DNA of 64,000 bases from Frondihabitans sp. Leaf304 (lineage in GTDB: Bacteria > Actinomycetota > Actinomycetes > Actinomycetales > Microbacteriaceae): NCBI RefSeq assembly GCF_001423105.1, contig NZ_LMNV01000002.1:2152286-2216285 (forward strand), read 5' to 3'. Shown here piece after piece: positions 27,165 through 35,871 of this stretch. The stretch's first letter is position 1; the number at the start of each line of letters is the position of its first letter. Below the pieces are notes generated by a model. The model did not search any database and had not been told where the DNA came from. It saw only the letters and a list, made by a program, of their open reading frames with translations. Made by a program: the position numbers and the translations under genes.

Positions 27165-28543
27165 GCCTTCCCATGCAGCCCCTCAGCCCTCTCGACGGTC
27201 GCTACCGCCAGGCGGTCGAAGGGCTCGGGGAACACCTCAGCGAGGCCGGCCTCAACCGGGCTCGCGTGCATGTCGAGGTCGAGTGGCTGATCGATCAGAC
27301 CGATCGACGATTCGCAGGATCCGCGCCGCTGTCCGACGAGCAGAAGGCCGCTCTCCGCCGGGTCGTCACCGACTTCGGCCAGAGCGCTATCGACGAGCTC
27401 GCCGTGGTCGAGGCCACCACCCGCCACGACGTCAAGGCCGTGGAGTACTTCGTGCGGGCACGCCTCGCCGAGCTGGGCCTCGACGGGGTCGCCGAGCTGA
27501 CCCACTTCGCCGCGACGAGCGAAGACATCAACAACCTCTCGTATGCGCTGACCGTGAAGGCCGCCGTCGAAGATGTCTGGCTGCCGAAGTTCGACAGGGT
27601 CATCGCCCTGTTCGAAGGTCTTGCCCGCGAGCACGCCACCACGCCGATCCTGTCGCACACGCACGGCCAGCCCGCGACGCCGTCGACGGTCGGCAAGGAG
27701 TTCGCCGTTTACGCCTACCGCCTCGGGCGCATCCGCTCCCAGATCGCGTCGTCGGAGTACCTCGGCAAGTTCTCGGGCGCCACCGGCACGTTCTCCGCGC
27801 ACGTCGCGGTCGACCCGACGGTCGACTGGGTCAGCGTCTCCCGCTCGTTCGTGGAGGGGCTCGGTCTCACCTGGAACCCGCTCACCACCCAGATCGAGTC
27901 GCATGACTGGCAGGCCGAGCTCTACAGCCGAGTCGCCCACGCCAACCGCGTGCTGCACAACGTCGCCACCGACATCTGGACCTACATCTCGATGGGCTAC
28001 ATCACGCAGATCCCGGTCGCCGGCGCGACCGGCTCCTCGACGATGCCGCACAAGATCAACCCGATCCGCTTCGAGAACGCCGAGGCGAACCTCGAGATCT
28101 CGTCGGCGCTCTTCTCCTCCCTCGCCGAGACGCTCGTCACGAGCCGCCTGCAGCGCGACCTCACCGACTCGTCGGCACAGCGCAACATCGGCGTGGCCTT
28201 CGGCCACTCGCTCCTCGCGCTCGACAACATCACCCGCGGCCTCGGCGAGATCTCGATCAACACCACCGCACTGGCCGCCGACCTCGACGGCAACTGGGAG
28301 GTGCTCGGCGAGGCCATCCAGACGGTCATCCGCGCCGAGATCACCGCTGGCCGCTCGTCGATCAGCGACCCCTACGCGATGCTCAAAGAACTGACCCGCG
28401 GTCACCGCGTCGGGCAGGCCGAGCTCGTGGCGTTCGTCGAGGGCCTCGACATCGGCGACGACGCGAAGGCACGCCTGGTCGCGCTGACGCCGGGCGGGTA
28501 CGTCGGGCTGGCGGCTTCGCTCGTCGACTTCCTGCAGAAGTAG
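27161..28543 (+). CDS. purB: adenylosuccinate lyase
   Basis: A 460-residue fumarase/aspartase superfamily enzyme. N-terminal PLSPLDGRYRQAVEGLGEHLSE; EATTRHDVKAVEYF with the catalytic His region; HFAATSEDINNLSY; HGQPATPSTVGKEFAV; and the signature GSSTMPHKINP near 290-300. It catalyses two steps of purine synthesis (SAICAR to AICAR and adenylosuccinate to AMP). Length fits the E. coli-type long form. Translation is coupled to the upstream phosphatase. Confidence 0.96.
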   Translation: MSLPMQPLSPLDGRYRQAVEGLGEHLSEAGLNRARVHVEVEWLIDQTDRRFAGSAPLSDEQKAALRRVVTDFGQSAIDELAVVEATTRHDVKAVEYFVRARLAELGLDGVAELTHFAATSEDINNLSYALTVKAAVEDVWLPKFDRVIALFEGLAREHATTPILSHTHGQPATPSTVGKEFAVYAYRLGRIRSQIASSEYLGKFSGATGTFSAHVAVDPTVDWVSVSRSFVEGLGLTWNPLTTQIESHDWQAELYSRVAHANRVLHNVATDIWTYISMGYITQIPVAGATGSSTMPHKINPIRFENAEANLEISSALFSSLAETLVTSRLQRDLTDSSAQRNIGVAFGHSLLALDNITRGLGEISINTTALAADLDGNWEVLGEAIQTVIRAEITAGRSSISDPYAMLKELTRGHRVGQAELVAFVEGLDIGDDAKARLVALTPGGYVGLAASLVDFLQK

Positions 28544-28560
28544 GTCGGGCGGGATCCTCG

Positions 28561-28588
28561 GCCCCGTCTCTGCTGTTTCGGACGGGGC
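28561..28588. terminator. hairpin between convergent purB and small membrane gene
   Basis: An 8-bp stem GCCCCGTC / GACGGGGC with a 12-base loop in the 62-base convergent gap. There is no T-tract, so it is a plausible but weak bidirectional stop. Confidence 0.45.
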
Positions 28589-28605
28589 GGTGCGTGCCAA
28601 AGAAT

Positions 28606-28893
28606 TCAGTGCCCGCGGGGCCGTTCGTCGAAGTCGTCGTTCTCGAGCAGACCCTTGACGCGGCCGTTCTCGTCGCGGATCTCGTGGAGCTCGGCGTCGT
28701 TCGGCTTCGCGGCGAGCGCCAGCATGGCGAGAATTACGACGCCGACGATGAAGGCGATGCAGAGGAAGATGCCGGCGAGGTTGATCTCACGGGTGGCGAG
28801 CAAGACGATCAGGCCGGTGAAGAGGCCGAAGACGGCGGAGAGCCCGAGCAGCTCGGCGGGGCGGACGCGCTCGCGCCTGGTGGGTGTGGTCAT
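28606..28893 (-). CDS. small two-helix membrane protein of unknown function
   Basis: 95 residues from ATG 28893, which overlaps the stop of the upstream HdeD-like gene (ATGA). A short basic head (TRRERVRPAELLG) is followed by two hydrophobic helices (about 15-35 and 39-62) and a charged tail (NDAELHEIRDENGRVKGLL). Similar tiny proteins sit beside DUF308 genes in actinobacteria; I do not recognise a function. It is probably co-expressed with its neighbour in the membrane. Confidence 0.72.
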   Translation of the reverse strand: MTTPTRRERVRPAELLGLSAVFGLFTGLIVLLATREINLAGIFLCIAFIVGVVILAMLALAAKPNDAELHEIRDENGRVKGLLENDDFDERPRGH

Positions 28894-29588
28894 GAGGAAT
28901 GTGCTCCGTCGGTGCTCGAGTCGTGCGTCTCGCCCGAGACGCGGGGTTCTGCGGCGCCGGAGCCGGGCGCGCGATACGTCTCTGGCTGGCCGGTCTGCCA
29001 CTTGAGCGAGAGCCCCTGAATGATGAGGAAGACGCCGACGAGGGCGCCGTAGGCCCCGACGACGCCGACCAGGATGGTCGAGGACGTCAGCGTGCCGCGG
29101 ATCTCTTCGATGCCGCCGAGCTGCTTGGAGTAGTCGGTCGGCACCACGAGGTAGACCAGGGCGAGAGCCAGGGTGAGCCCACCGAGCAGCATCCAGTCGC
29201 GGGCCAGCTGGCTCTCGCGGCGGCGGCGAAGCCCGGTGAAGAGCTCGAGGGCGCCCGTGATGACGGCCCAGCCGGTGACAACGGCCACGAGCGTCGGGAG
29301 CCTGCCCGAGGGGGCGAGCAGTGCGACGAGACCGAAGACGACGCCGACGACGCCCTGCACGACGGCGAGCGTACGACTCGACGCATCGGCGAGATACCGC
29401 CACGAGGCGACAGCGAGCAGAATGCCGCCCGCGATCGTCGTCGACCCGAAGACGGTGAGGCCGACACTGGCCGAGTGATCGTTGACGAACGTCGTGACGA
29501 GACCGAGAACGAGGAGCGGCACCGCCCGGAAGACGGGGACCGGCCAGTACCGCGCGTCGAGCGCGGGGTCGTGGTGGGTGGCCGTCAC
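28890..29588 (-). CDS. HdeD / DUF308-family membrane protein
   Basis: A 232-residue protein with six predicted membrane helices arranged as Gly/Ala-rich hairpins (for example TVFGSTTIAGGILLAVASW and VVTGWAVITGALELFTGLRRRRES), the pattern of DUF308/HdeD proteins. In E. coli HdeD is linked to acid resistance; here the role is unknown. GTG start. The C-terminal ~35 residues are soluble and Ser/Glu-rich. First gene of a two-gene unit. Confidence 0.75.
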   Translation of the reverse strand: MTATHHDPALDARYWPVPVFRAVPLLVLGLVTTFVNDHSASVGLTVFGSTTIAGGILLAVASWRYLADASSRTLAVVQGVVGVVFGLVALLAPSGRLPTLVAVVTGWAVITGALELFTGLRRRRESQLARDWMLLGGLTLALALVYLVVPTDYSKQLGGIEEIRGTLTSSTILVGVVGAYGALVGVFLIIQGLSLKWQTGQPETYRAPGSGAAEPRVSGETHDSSTDGAHSS

Positions 29589-29782
29589 GTGTCTTCTTCC
29601 GGGGTCGGGGGAACGATCGAGTTTACCCCGCGCGCTGCGGGGGCCTCACGGTGTCGCTCGGAGTCGAGCGCACGGCTTCCGTCCACTCCCGATACCTTCT
29701 CAGCAACCGCCACTACGGTCGGCTTATCTGCACCCGAGCACCCGCTCGCACCCGCGACTGAGAAGTCGATCCCCTCTGGGAG

Positions 29783-30943
29783 ATGACTTTGACCGTTCTC
29801 GATTCCCCCGCGTCCGCGCCCGCCGCGCAGGCCCCGGCGCCGATGCGCGTCCGAAACCACGCCGAGCTGCCCGCGGGGTTCCGCGGCACCACCTCGGGTG
29901 AGACCTCGAAGCCGATCAGCACCTATACGGCGTTGCTCGCGAAAGTACGCGATGCCGGTCTCCTCGAGCGCCGCACCGGGTTCTACGTCGCCATGTTCGT
30001 GGGCGTGACCCTGCTGCTCGCCGCCGCCGTGACCGGATCCGTCCTGCTCGGCGACAGCTGGTTCCAGCTGCTCATCGCCGCCAGTATCGGCCTCATCTTC
30101 ACGCAGTACGCGTTCCTGGCGCACGAGACCGCTCACCGCCAGGTGTTCGCATCGGGTGTGACGAGCGACCGGGTCGGCCGGATCCTCGCCTCGGGCGTCG
30201 TCGGCATGAGCTACGCCTGGTGGACGTCGAAGCACACCAAGCACCACGGCAACCCGAACACGATCGGTCGTGACACCGACATCGCCTACGACACGGTCTC
30301 GTTCCTCGAGCAGGACGCCGTCAAGCAGCGCGGTCTCTCTCGCCTCTTCACGCAGCGCCAGGGCTACATCTTCTTCCCGATCCTGCTGTTCGAAGGCGTC
30401 AACCTGCACCTCCTCTCCTACAAGACGCTGTTCGGCCGCAAGAAGGTCGACAAGCGCTGGCACGAGATCGCGATGGTCACGGCACGCTTCACCATCTACC
30501 TCGGCCTTATCTTCTGGTTCCTGCCGGTCGGAATGGCGTTCGCCTTCGTCGGCGTGCAGCTGGCGATCTTCGGCCTCTACATGGGCTCGGCTTTCGCTCC
30601 GAACCACATCGGCATGCCGATCATCCCCGAGTCGAGCCGCGTCGACTTCCTCTCGAAGCAGGTGCTCACCTCGCGCAACATCACCGGCGGTCGCTGGATG
30701 ACCATCGCGATGGGCGGCCTCGACTATCAGGTCGAGCACCACCTGTTCCCGAACATGGCTCGTCCGCATCTCCGGGCCGCGTCGAAGCTCGTTCGCGAGC
30801 ACTGCACCGAGCACCAGGTGCCCTACACGCGCACCACGATCGGCCAGGCGTTCGGCACGGTCATCGCGTATCTCAACCGTGTCGGCCTTGCCGCGCGCGT
30901 GCCGTTCGACTGCCCGATGGCAGCCGAGTACCGACCGCGCTAA
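29783..30943 (+). CDS. membrane fatty acid desaturase
   Basis: A 386-residue acyl-lipid desaturase. Three His boxes are intact: HETAH near 114, HTKHH near 152 and QVEHH near 316, which ligate the di-iron centre. Hydrophobic helix pairs lie at about 70-110 and 215-265. It introduces double bonds into membrane acyl chains, typically in cold adaptation. The chosen ATG has GGGAG directly abutting it, a poor spacing, so the start is uncertain. The 194 bases upstream hold no clear operator. Confidence 0.92.
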   Translation: MTLTVLDSPASAPAAQAPAPMRVRNHAELPAGFRGTTSGETSKPISTYTALLAKVRDAGLLERRTGFYVAMFVGVTLLLAAAVTGSVLLGDSWFQLLIAASIGLIFTQYAFLAHETAHRQVFASGVTSDRVGRILASGVVGMSYAWWTSKHTKHHGNPNTIGRDTDIAYDTVSFLEQDAVKQRGLSRLFTQRQGYIFFPILLFEGVNLHLLSYKTLFGRKKVDKRWHEIAMVTARFTIYLGLIFWFLPVGMAFAFVGVQLAIFGLYMGSAFAPNHIGMPIIPESSRVDFLSKQVLTSRNITGGRWMTIAMGGLDYQVEHHLFPNMARPHLRAASKLVREHCTEHQVPYTRTTIGQAFGTVIAYLNRVGLAARVPFDCPMAAEYRPR

Positions 30944-30981
30944 CCGGGCCGCCTCCCGGCCCCGTGGGTAGGCTCGCGGGC

Positions 30982-31341
30982 ATGAGCGCCCTCGACGACA
31001 TCCGGCTCGCCGAGGCCGCTCGGATGCTCGGCATCCACGACGTCGACGAGTTGGCCGGGCGGGCACAGGCGTGGCTCGCGGACGGCGTGGAGTCGCCGAG
31101 CATCGCGCTGCTGGTGGAGAGCGGCGACCTGCCCGAGGAGCAGCGGCTCAGGATCCTGCGCTCCGCCGCCGTCGAACTCGACCTGACGTTCGCGAGTCTT
31201 CAGACGGCGCGCACCTATTACGTGCAACGGTCCCTGCCCGAGCTCACCACCGTTGAAGGCGCGGCGGGCATCGCCGCGCTGTCGAACGGGCTGACGGACG
31301 AGTGGACGGGGCGGCTGCGGCGGCTGTTCCGGCGACTCTGA
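30982..31341 (+). CDS. hypothetical 119-residue soluble protein
   Basis: Starts at ATG 30982 (an upstream in-frame ATG at 30964 is less likely). It is predicted all-helical and acidic, with MSALDDIRLAEAARMLGIHDVDELAG at the N-terminus and an Arg-rich end (WTGRLRRLFRRL). No membrane segment, Cys or recognisable catalytic motif. It lies between the desaturase and an aldo/keto reductase on the same strand, 38 and 68 bases apart. Codon use is like its neighbours, so it is probably real. Confidence 0.65.
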   Translation: MSALDDIRLAEAARMLGIHDVDELAGRAQAWLADGVESPSIALLVESGDLPEEQRLRILRSAAVELDLTFASLQTARTYYVQRSLPELTTVEGAAGIAALSNGLTDEWTGRLRRLFRRL

Positions 31342-31409
31342 GCGGCCCGGTTCGTCGCAGTTTCTCGCGTGGCTGACCGAGTGAGCGCTCACGGACTAGC
31401 GTCACGCCC

Positions 31410-32441
31410 ATGGACTATAGAAACCTGGGCTCCTCGGGAGCCGTCGTGTCAGAGCTGACACTCGGAACGATGACTTTCGGCGCCGAAGCCGACGAAGCCA
31501 CCTCGCACGCCCTGCTCGACACCTTCGTCGAACACGGCGGCACCTTTATCGACACCGCCGACGTGTATTCGTCCGGTGTGTCAGAAACCATCATCGGGCA
31601 CTGGCTGAAAGCACACCCCACCGAGGCCGAGCAGGTGGTCATCGCGACCAAGGGCCGGTTCCCGATGGGCGAGGGGCCGAATGACCTCGGTCTCTCGCGC
31701 CGCCACCTGCGCACGGCGCTCGACGCGTCGCTCACGCGCCTCGGCGTCGACCACGTCGACCTGTACCAGATGCACGCGTGGGACGCCCTGACTCCGATCG
31801 ACGAGACCCTGCGCTTTCTCGACGACGCCGTCGCCGCCGGCAAGATCGGCTACTACGGCTTCTCGAACTACCTCGGCTGGCAGCTCACCAAAGCCGTCCA
31901 CCGCGCTCAGGCGCTCGGCTTCGTACCGCCCGTCACCCTGCAGCCGCAGTATTCGCTGCTCGTGCGCGACATCGAGCACGAGGTCGTGCCGGCATCCGCC
32001 GACGCCGGAATCGGCCTGCTGCCGTGGTCACCGCTCGGCGGCGGCTGGCTGACGGGCAAGTACAAGCGCGACGAGGCACCCACCGGTGCGTCGCGACTCG
32101 GCGAGAACCCGGCACGGGGCATGGAGGCGTGGGAGGCCCGCAACGCCGACCCGCGCACCTGGGACGTGCTCGACGCCGTGCAATCGGTCGCGACGGAGCA
32201 CGGAGCCACCGCCTCGCAGGTCGCGATCGCTTGGCTGCTCGCCCAGCCGACCGTCACGAGCGTGATTCTCGGGGCCCGCTCGGTCGAGCAGCTCGTCGAC
32301 AACCTCGGCGCCTCGGGCCTCGGGCTCAGCGACGACGACGTGGCACGGCTTAGTGCGGCGAGCGCCCCACAGGCCGACGACTACCCGTACGGGGTGGCCG
32401 GCGCGGCGCAGCGGAACCGGAAGATCGAAGGTGGTCGCTAG
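31410..32441 (+). CDS. aldo/keto reductase
   Basis: A 343-residue (beta/alpha)8 NADPH-dependent reductase. It has MDYRNLGSSGAVVSELTLGTMTFG, DTADVYSSGVSE (catalytic Tyr with the upstream Asp), and DLYQMHAWDALTPIDETL, the Kv-beta/AKR11-like pattern. A C-terminal SVILGARSVEQLVDNL cofactor region is present. Physiological substrate unknown. It ends at a convergent junction carrying a 56-bp quasi-palindrome. Confidence 0.92.
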   Translation: MDYRNLGSSGAVVSELTLGTMTFGAEADEATSHALLDTFVEHGGTFIDTADVYSSGVSETIIGHWLKAHPTEAEQVVIATKGRFPMGEGPNDLGLSRRHLRTALDASLTRLGVDHVDLYQMHAWDALTPIDETLRFLDDAVAAGKIGYYGFSNYLGWQLTKAVHRAQALGFVPPVTLQPQYSLLVRDIEHEVVPASADAGIGLLPWSPLGGGWLTGKYKRDEAPTGASRLGENPARGMEAWEARNADPRTWDVLDAVQSVATEHGATASQVAIAWLLAQPTVTSVILGARSVEQLVDNLGASGLGLSDDDVARLSAASAPQADDYPYGVAGAAQRNRKIEGGR

Positions 32442-32457
32442 GGTCGGGGCCTCCTCG

Positions 32458-32513
32458 CGAGTGCCGCCGATTGCCGACAGCCGCGGCTGAGCGGCGGCAA
32501 ATGGCGGCACTCG
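32458..32513. repeat. 56-bp quasi-palindrome at a convergent junction
   Basis: CGAGTGCCGCCGATTGCCG at the left pairs with CGGCAAATGGCGGCACTCG at the right (17 of 19 positions). It lies between the aldo/keto reductase and the flavin reductase, which converge. It could fold as a long hairpin in either transcript. Same style as other intergenic palindromes in this window but not the same sequence. Confidence 0.6.
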
Positions 32514-32527
32514 GGGCACCGCGCGGG

Positions 32528-33277
32528 CTAGACCCCGCCGAAGCGCTCGGTGCGGATCGTCGCCGGGTCGTGGCCGAGCCCGACCAGCGCCTCCGACACC
32601 GCGGCGACGAACCCGTTCGGGCCGCAGACGTAGAACGACGCGCCGGCACTGGGCGGAAAGACGAGCGACGCGAGACGCTCGGCGTCGAGGCGGCCGATCG
32701 TCGTGGTGACGCCCTCGGGTGCGCGACGAGTCCAGACCCGGGCGACCGAGAAGGATCCTGACCGCTCCCGCTCGGCCAACTCGTCACGGTAGTACTCGGC
32801 CTCGGGATCGCGCAGCGAGTAGAGCAGCCGGAACGGCGCGGTGCCGGCACCGGCCGAGCGCGCCCGAAGCATTGCCATGAGGGGCGCGACACCCGACCCG
32901 CCGGCGATCAGCTGCACCGGCTCGGGCTGGGTGTCATGCCAGACGAACCAGCCACCGATCGGCCCGCGGATCTCGAGGGGATCGCCCGGTTCGAGTCCGC
33001 CGACGAGGTACGGAGAGACCTCGCCGTCGGGAAGCTCTTCGACGGTGAGCTCGACCTCGTCGTCGGCGAGGGGCGAGACGAGAGGCGGCCCGCCGGGAAC
33101 GGCCGAGAGCGAATACGACCGCACGGCCTGGTAGCCGTCGTCGGCGGTGAGGCGCACGTCGACGTGCTGGCCAGGAGCGACCAGGCCGAGGCCCTCCACC
33201 CGGAGCCGGATGCTGCGCGCCGTCGTGGTCTCGTCACGAGCGCCCACGCACACGGCTGGGCGCCACGCGTTGGTCAC
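32528..33277 (-). CDS. FAD/NAD(P)-binding ferredoxin reductase-like oxidoreductase
   Basis: A 249-residue FNR-type module. FAD domain with RSYSLSAVPG (flavin-binding RxYS), GPIGGWFVW, then the NAD(P) domain GGSGVAPLMAMLRA and CGPNGFVAAVSEAL. No iron-sulfur domain, so it hands electrons to a partner. It follows the molybdopterin oxidoreductase by 7 bases in the same operon and is its likely electron-transfer partner. GTG start. Confidence 0.88.
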   Translation of the reverse strand: MTNAWRPAVCVGARDETTTARSIRLRVEGLGLVAPGQHVDVRLTADDGYQAVRSYSLSAVPGGPPLVSPLADDEVELTVEELPDGEVSPYLVGGLEPGDPLEIRGPIGGWFVWHDTQPEPVQLIAGGSGVAPLMAMLRARSAGAGTAPFRLLYSLRDPEAEYYRDELAERERSGSFSVARVWTRRAPEGVTTTIGRLDAERLASLVFPPSAGASFYVCGPNGFVAAVSEALVGLGHDPATIRTERFGGV

Positions 33278-33284
33278 TCGGCCG

Positions 33285-33863
33285 TCACGAGTAGCGCTCT
33301 TCCTTCCACGGGTCGCCGTGCGCGTGATAGCCGAGCCCCTCCCAGAAACCGGGCGTATTCACCGGCATCGTCTGAATGCCCTGCACCCACTTCGCGCTCT
33401 TCCAGAAATACAGGTGCGGCACGAAGAGGCGGGCCGGGCCGCCGTGCTCGCTGCGGAGAGGCTCCCCCTCGAACTCGTGCACGATCCAGGCCTTGCCGCC
33501 GAGTAGGTCGGCGAGCGGCAGATTGGTCGTGTAGCCGCCATAGCTGCGGGCCATCGCGAACTCGTGCGTCGTCTCGAGGCCGTCGAAGAGGGTGTCGAGC
33601 GAGACTCCCCGCCAGTTCGTGCCGAGCTTCGACCAGCTCGTGACGCAGTGGATGTCGGTCGCGATCGTCTCCTGCGGCAGAGCGAGAAAGTCGTCCCACG
33701 AGAGCGACTTCGCGCCGTTCTCGGTCGCGATCTGCAGCTCCCAGCGCTTGATCTGAGGGTCGGGGCCGGTCGCGAGAACCGGAAAGCCCTTCTCCAGATA
33801 CTGACCGGGCGGGAGCGCAGGATCCGCGCGACGCCTGCTGGCAAAACCGGTGAATCCGACCAC
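33285..33863 (-). CDS. sulfite-oxidase-like molybdopterin oxidoreductase
   Basis: A 192-residue protein of the oxidoreductase molybdopterin-binding domain family (YedY/MsrP-like), without a signal peptide. Moco-binding Cys lies in TDIHCVTSWSK (C73), followed by FAMARSYGGYTTNLP and EHGGPARLFVPHLYFWKSAKW. It is cytoplasmic, and the reaction is unknown. It pairs with the downstream flavin reductase. GTG start. Confidence 0.88.
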   Translation of the reverse strand: MVGFTGFASRRRADPALPPGQYLEKGFPVLATGPDPQIKRWELQIATENGAKSLSWDDFLALPQETIATDIHCVTSWSKLGTNWRGVSLDTLFDGLETTHEFAMARSYGGYTTNLPLADLLGGKAWIVHEFEGEPLRSEHGGPARLFVPHLYFWKSAKWVQGIQTMPVNTPGFWEGLGYHAHGDPWKEERYS

Positions 33864-33935
33864 GGCGCCTCCTCAGCTCAGGCCTTCAGCATGGCACCGC
33901 TCGCTCGTGAGTGAAAGGCGCGTGCTCTACCTGCC

Positions 33936-33947
33936 TACAATCACTTG
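33936..33947 (+). promoter_or_regulatory. -10 element giving a leaderless mannosyltransferase start
   Basis: TACAAT at 33936-33941 lies 5 bases before GTG 33947, the distance expected if transcription begins at the start codon. No ribosome binding site precedes this GTG. GTGAAA at 33911 could be a weak -35 with a 19-base spacer. Confidence 0.5.
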
Positions 33948-35194
33948 TGCTGGCACAGGAACCCGTCGCGGTCGAAGCCCCGTCGACCGCACCCGCCGCA
34001 GCTCCCTCCCGACTCCTGGCCGCGGCCCAGCGGATGCCGTCGTGGGTGGCCGTAGTCGTCATCTACGCCATCTCCCGGGTCTTCTCCACGGCACTGATGT
34101 TCGTGCTGTACCGGATCGCCGCCTCCGACCCCGGTCACTACGGCAACGGCTACGTCGACGCGGGCCCGACCGGCGGCCTGATCGGCTTTCTGAACGTCTG
34201 GGATGCCCGCTTCTACACGAGCATCGCCGAGCACGGCTACCCGCAGCAGCTCCCCGTCGATGCGGCCGGCGCCGTCCAGTCGAATGCATGGGCGTTCCTC
34301 CCGGTCTTCCCCTGGACCAACCGGCTCATCGCTCAGCTCACCGGATGGGAGACCGGCACGGTCGCCGTGCTCGTGGCGACGGTCTTTGGCGGGCTCGCGG
34401 CCGTCATGCTCCACAAGTTCCTGAGGCTCCGCGTCGACGCGCTCGGAGCTCTCTGGGGAACGACGTTCTTCTGCTTCGGCGCAATGGGATTCATCCTGCA
34501 GACCGGCTACGCCGAGAGCATGTTCCTGTTCTTCCTGTTCGCCGGCATGTGGGCGTTGATGAAGCGCCGCTACGGGATCCTCACCTGGTGCGGAGTGCTC
34601 GGATCCTTCACTCGCCCCGGAGCGGTCGCCCTCGCCCTCGCCCTGCTGATCGTCGTCCTGTACCGCTTCGTCAAGCACCGCGACGAGTTCCCGAGAGCCG
34701 AACGCGTGATCGCCGTGCTCAGCGGCCTGGCAATTGCCGCGGCGGGTCTGGCGTGGCCGTTCATCGCCGCCGCCTTCACCGGTCGAGGCGACGCCTACCT
34801 CGAGACCGAGATGTCGTGGTGGACCGACATGATCGGCTACAAGCCGCCCTTCATCCCTCTCACACCGTGGTTCTTCATGACCGTCCACTGGCTCGGCATT
34901 CTGGGCGCGGTCGTTGCACTGGCGATCGTCGCACTCTGGTTCTGGGGAATGAACAAGCCGTCGCTCCGTCGACTCGGGCTCGACGTGAGGGCCTTCTTGA
35001 CGTCGTACGCGCTCTACCTGTTCGCCGTGTTCCTGCCGCAGTGGAGCCTGCCGCGCTTGATTATGCCCCTCGCCCCCGTGCTCGCGGTCGACAGCGTCAC
35101 CCACCACCGGGCGATCCGGCGACTCATGCTGGCCTCGGGCATGGGGTTGCAGATCACGGCCGCGGTGACGCTGTGGCTGACCGGGCCGCCGTAG
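33947..35194 (+). CDS. PIG-V-like mannosyltransferase, integral membrane
   Basis: 415 residues from GTG 33947; a frame to 33911 exists but runs through the promoter. About nine to eleven helices. Loop 1 carries FLNVWDARFYTSIAEHGYP, where the WDxxWY-like motif with Asp marks GT-C mannosyltransferases of the PIG-V/GPI-MT-II type. LPVFPWTNRLIAQLTGW and TGYAESMFLFFLFAGMWAL also fit. It probably transfers mannose from a polyprenyl phosphate donor to extracytoplasmic lipids or glycans. A quasi-palindrome follows. Confidence 0.8.
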   Translation: MLAQEPVAVEAPSTAPAAAPSRLLAAAQRMPSWVAVVVIYAISRVFSTALMFVLYRIAASDPGHYGNGYVDAGPTGGLIGFLNVWDARFYTSIAEHGYPQQLPVDAAGAVQSNAWAFLPVFPWTNRLIAQLTGWETGTVAVLVATVFGGLAAVMLHKFLRLRVDALGALWGTTFFCFGAMGFILQTGYAESMFLFFLFAGMWALMKRRYGILTWCGVLGSFTRPGAVALALALLIVVLYRFVKHRDEFPRAERVIAVLSGLAIAAAGLAWPFIAAAFTGRGDAYLETEMSWWTDMIGYKPPFIPLTPWFFMTVHWLGILGAVVALAIVALWFWGMNKPSLRRLGLDVRAFLTSYALYLFAVFLPQWSLPRLIMPLAPVLAVDSVTHHRAIRRLMLASGMGLQITAAVTLWLTGPP

Positions 35195-35216
35195 CCGATC
35201 CGTTCGGCGCCTGCTG

Positions 35217-35299
35217 CAAATTCGAAGGAGAAACCGGCATGCCACCCCGGCCGATCGCCATGAAACCGTCGGCCGGCGCAGGTTTTTCCTTCAAATTCG
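35217..35299. repeat. 83-bp quasi-palindrome between convergent genes
   Basis: Left arm CAAATTCGAAGGAGAAACC pairs with right arm GGTTTTTCCTTCAAATTCG at 16 of 19 positions. The inner part is GC-rich with a further CCGGCCG / CGGCCGG pairing. It lies in the 134-base convergent gap between the mannosyltransferase and the MarR gene, so a role as a shared terminator or REP-like element is plausible. Confidence 0.6.
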
Positions 35300-35328
35300 G
35301 AGCGGCGGGGGGCGGAGCGGGGCCGCCC

Positions 35329-35829
35329 TCAGGATCCGTCGGGCCGGCTCTCGAACCCGGCCGACGCCTGCCGCTGGTGCGCGATGCCCTCCTCGACGAG
35401 GTCGAGCACGGCCAGCGTCCGCTCGACATCCGCTGCTGTCGGGTGCGACCCGTCGGCCGCGGCCACGGCGCTGAGCATGGTCTCGGCGCGACCGTCTTGC
35501 AGGCGCGCGAGATTCGCGTCGGCCTTGACCGTGTGCCAGAGCTGGATGCGGCGGGCGTCGTCCGGGTCGGCTCGACGCTCGACCAGGCCGTGCGCTTCGA
35601 GGGCACGGAGAGCCGAGCTCAGGTTGCTGCGCTGGAGCCCCGTTCCGGCCGCGACGGCACTCGGGCTCGACCCGGGGTTGCGGTGGATGAAGCGGATGAC
35701 GTTCTGCTCGGAGCCGACGAGGTGGATCACATCGTCGGGAAGGCCGTGGGTCTGGAGCTCGCGGGCGATGACCAGAATGCGATCGGCGATCTCCGCCCAG
35801 GTGGACGCGTCGACGGATCCGGAAGTCAT
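35329..35829 (-). CDS. MarR-family transcriptional regulator
   Basis: A 166-residue winged-helix regulator. SEQNVIRFIHRNPGSSPSAVAAGTGLQRSNLSSALRALEAHGLVERRADPDDARRIQLW covers the HTH and wing with the conserved Asp-Asp-x-Arg. It is divergent from a Bcr/CflA-type exporter, 40 bases apart, with a palindrome over the exporter start. That arrangement makes it the probable ligand-responsive repressor of the exporter. Confidence 0.88.
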   Translation of the reverse strand: MTSGSVDASTWAEIADRILVIARELQTHGLPDDVIHLVGSEQNVIRFIHRNPGSSPSAVAAGTGLQRSNLSSALRALEAHGLVERRADPDDARRIQLWHTVKADANLARLQDGRAETMLSAVAAADGSHPTAADVERTLAVLDLVEEGIAHQRQASAGFESRPDGS

Positions 35830-35855
35830 GCTTACACACTAGCCGTCGTTCCCTT

Positions 35856-35871
35856 ATAGTTCTATAACTAT
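35856..35871. promoter_or_regulatory. MarR operator overlapping exporter start
   Basis: ATAGTT, CTAT, AACTAT is a perfect 6-bp inverted repeat with a 4-base centre. It overlaps the ATG at 35870 and lies inside the only AT-rich stretch of the divergent gap, which also supplies a possible -10 (TATAGT). Binding here would block exporter transcription. Confidence 0.65.
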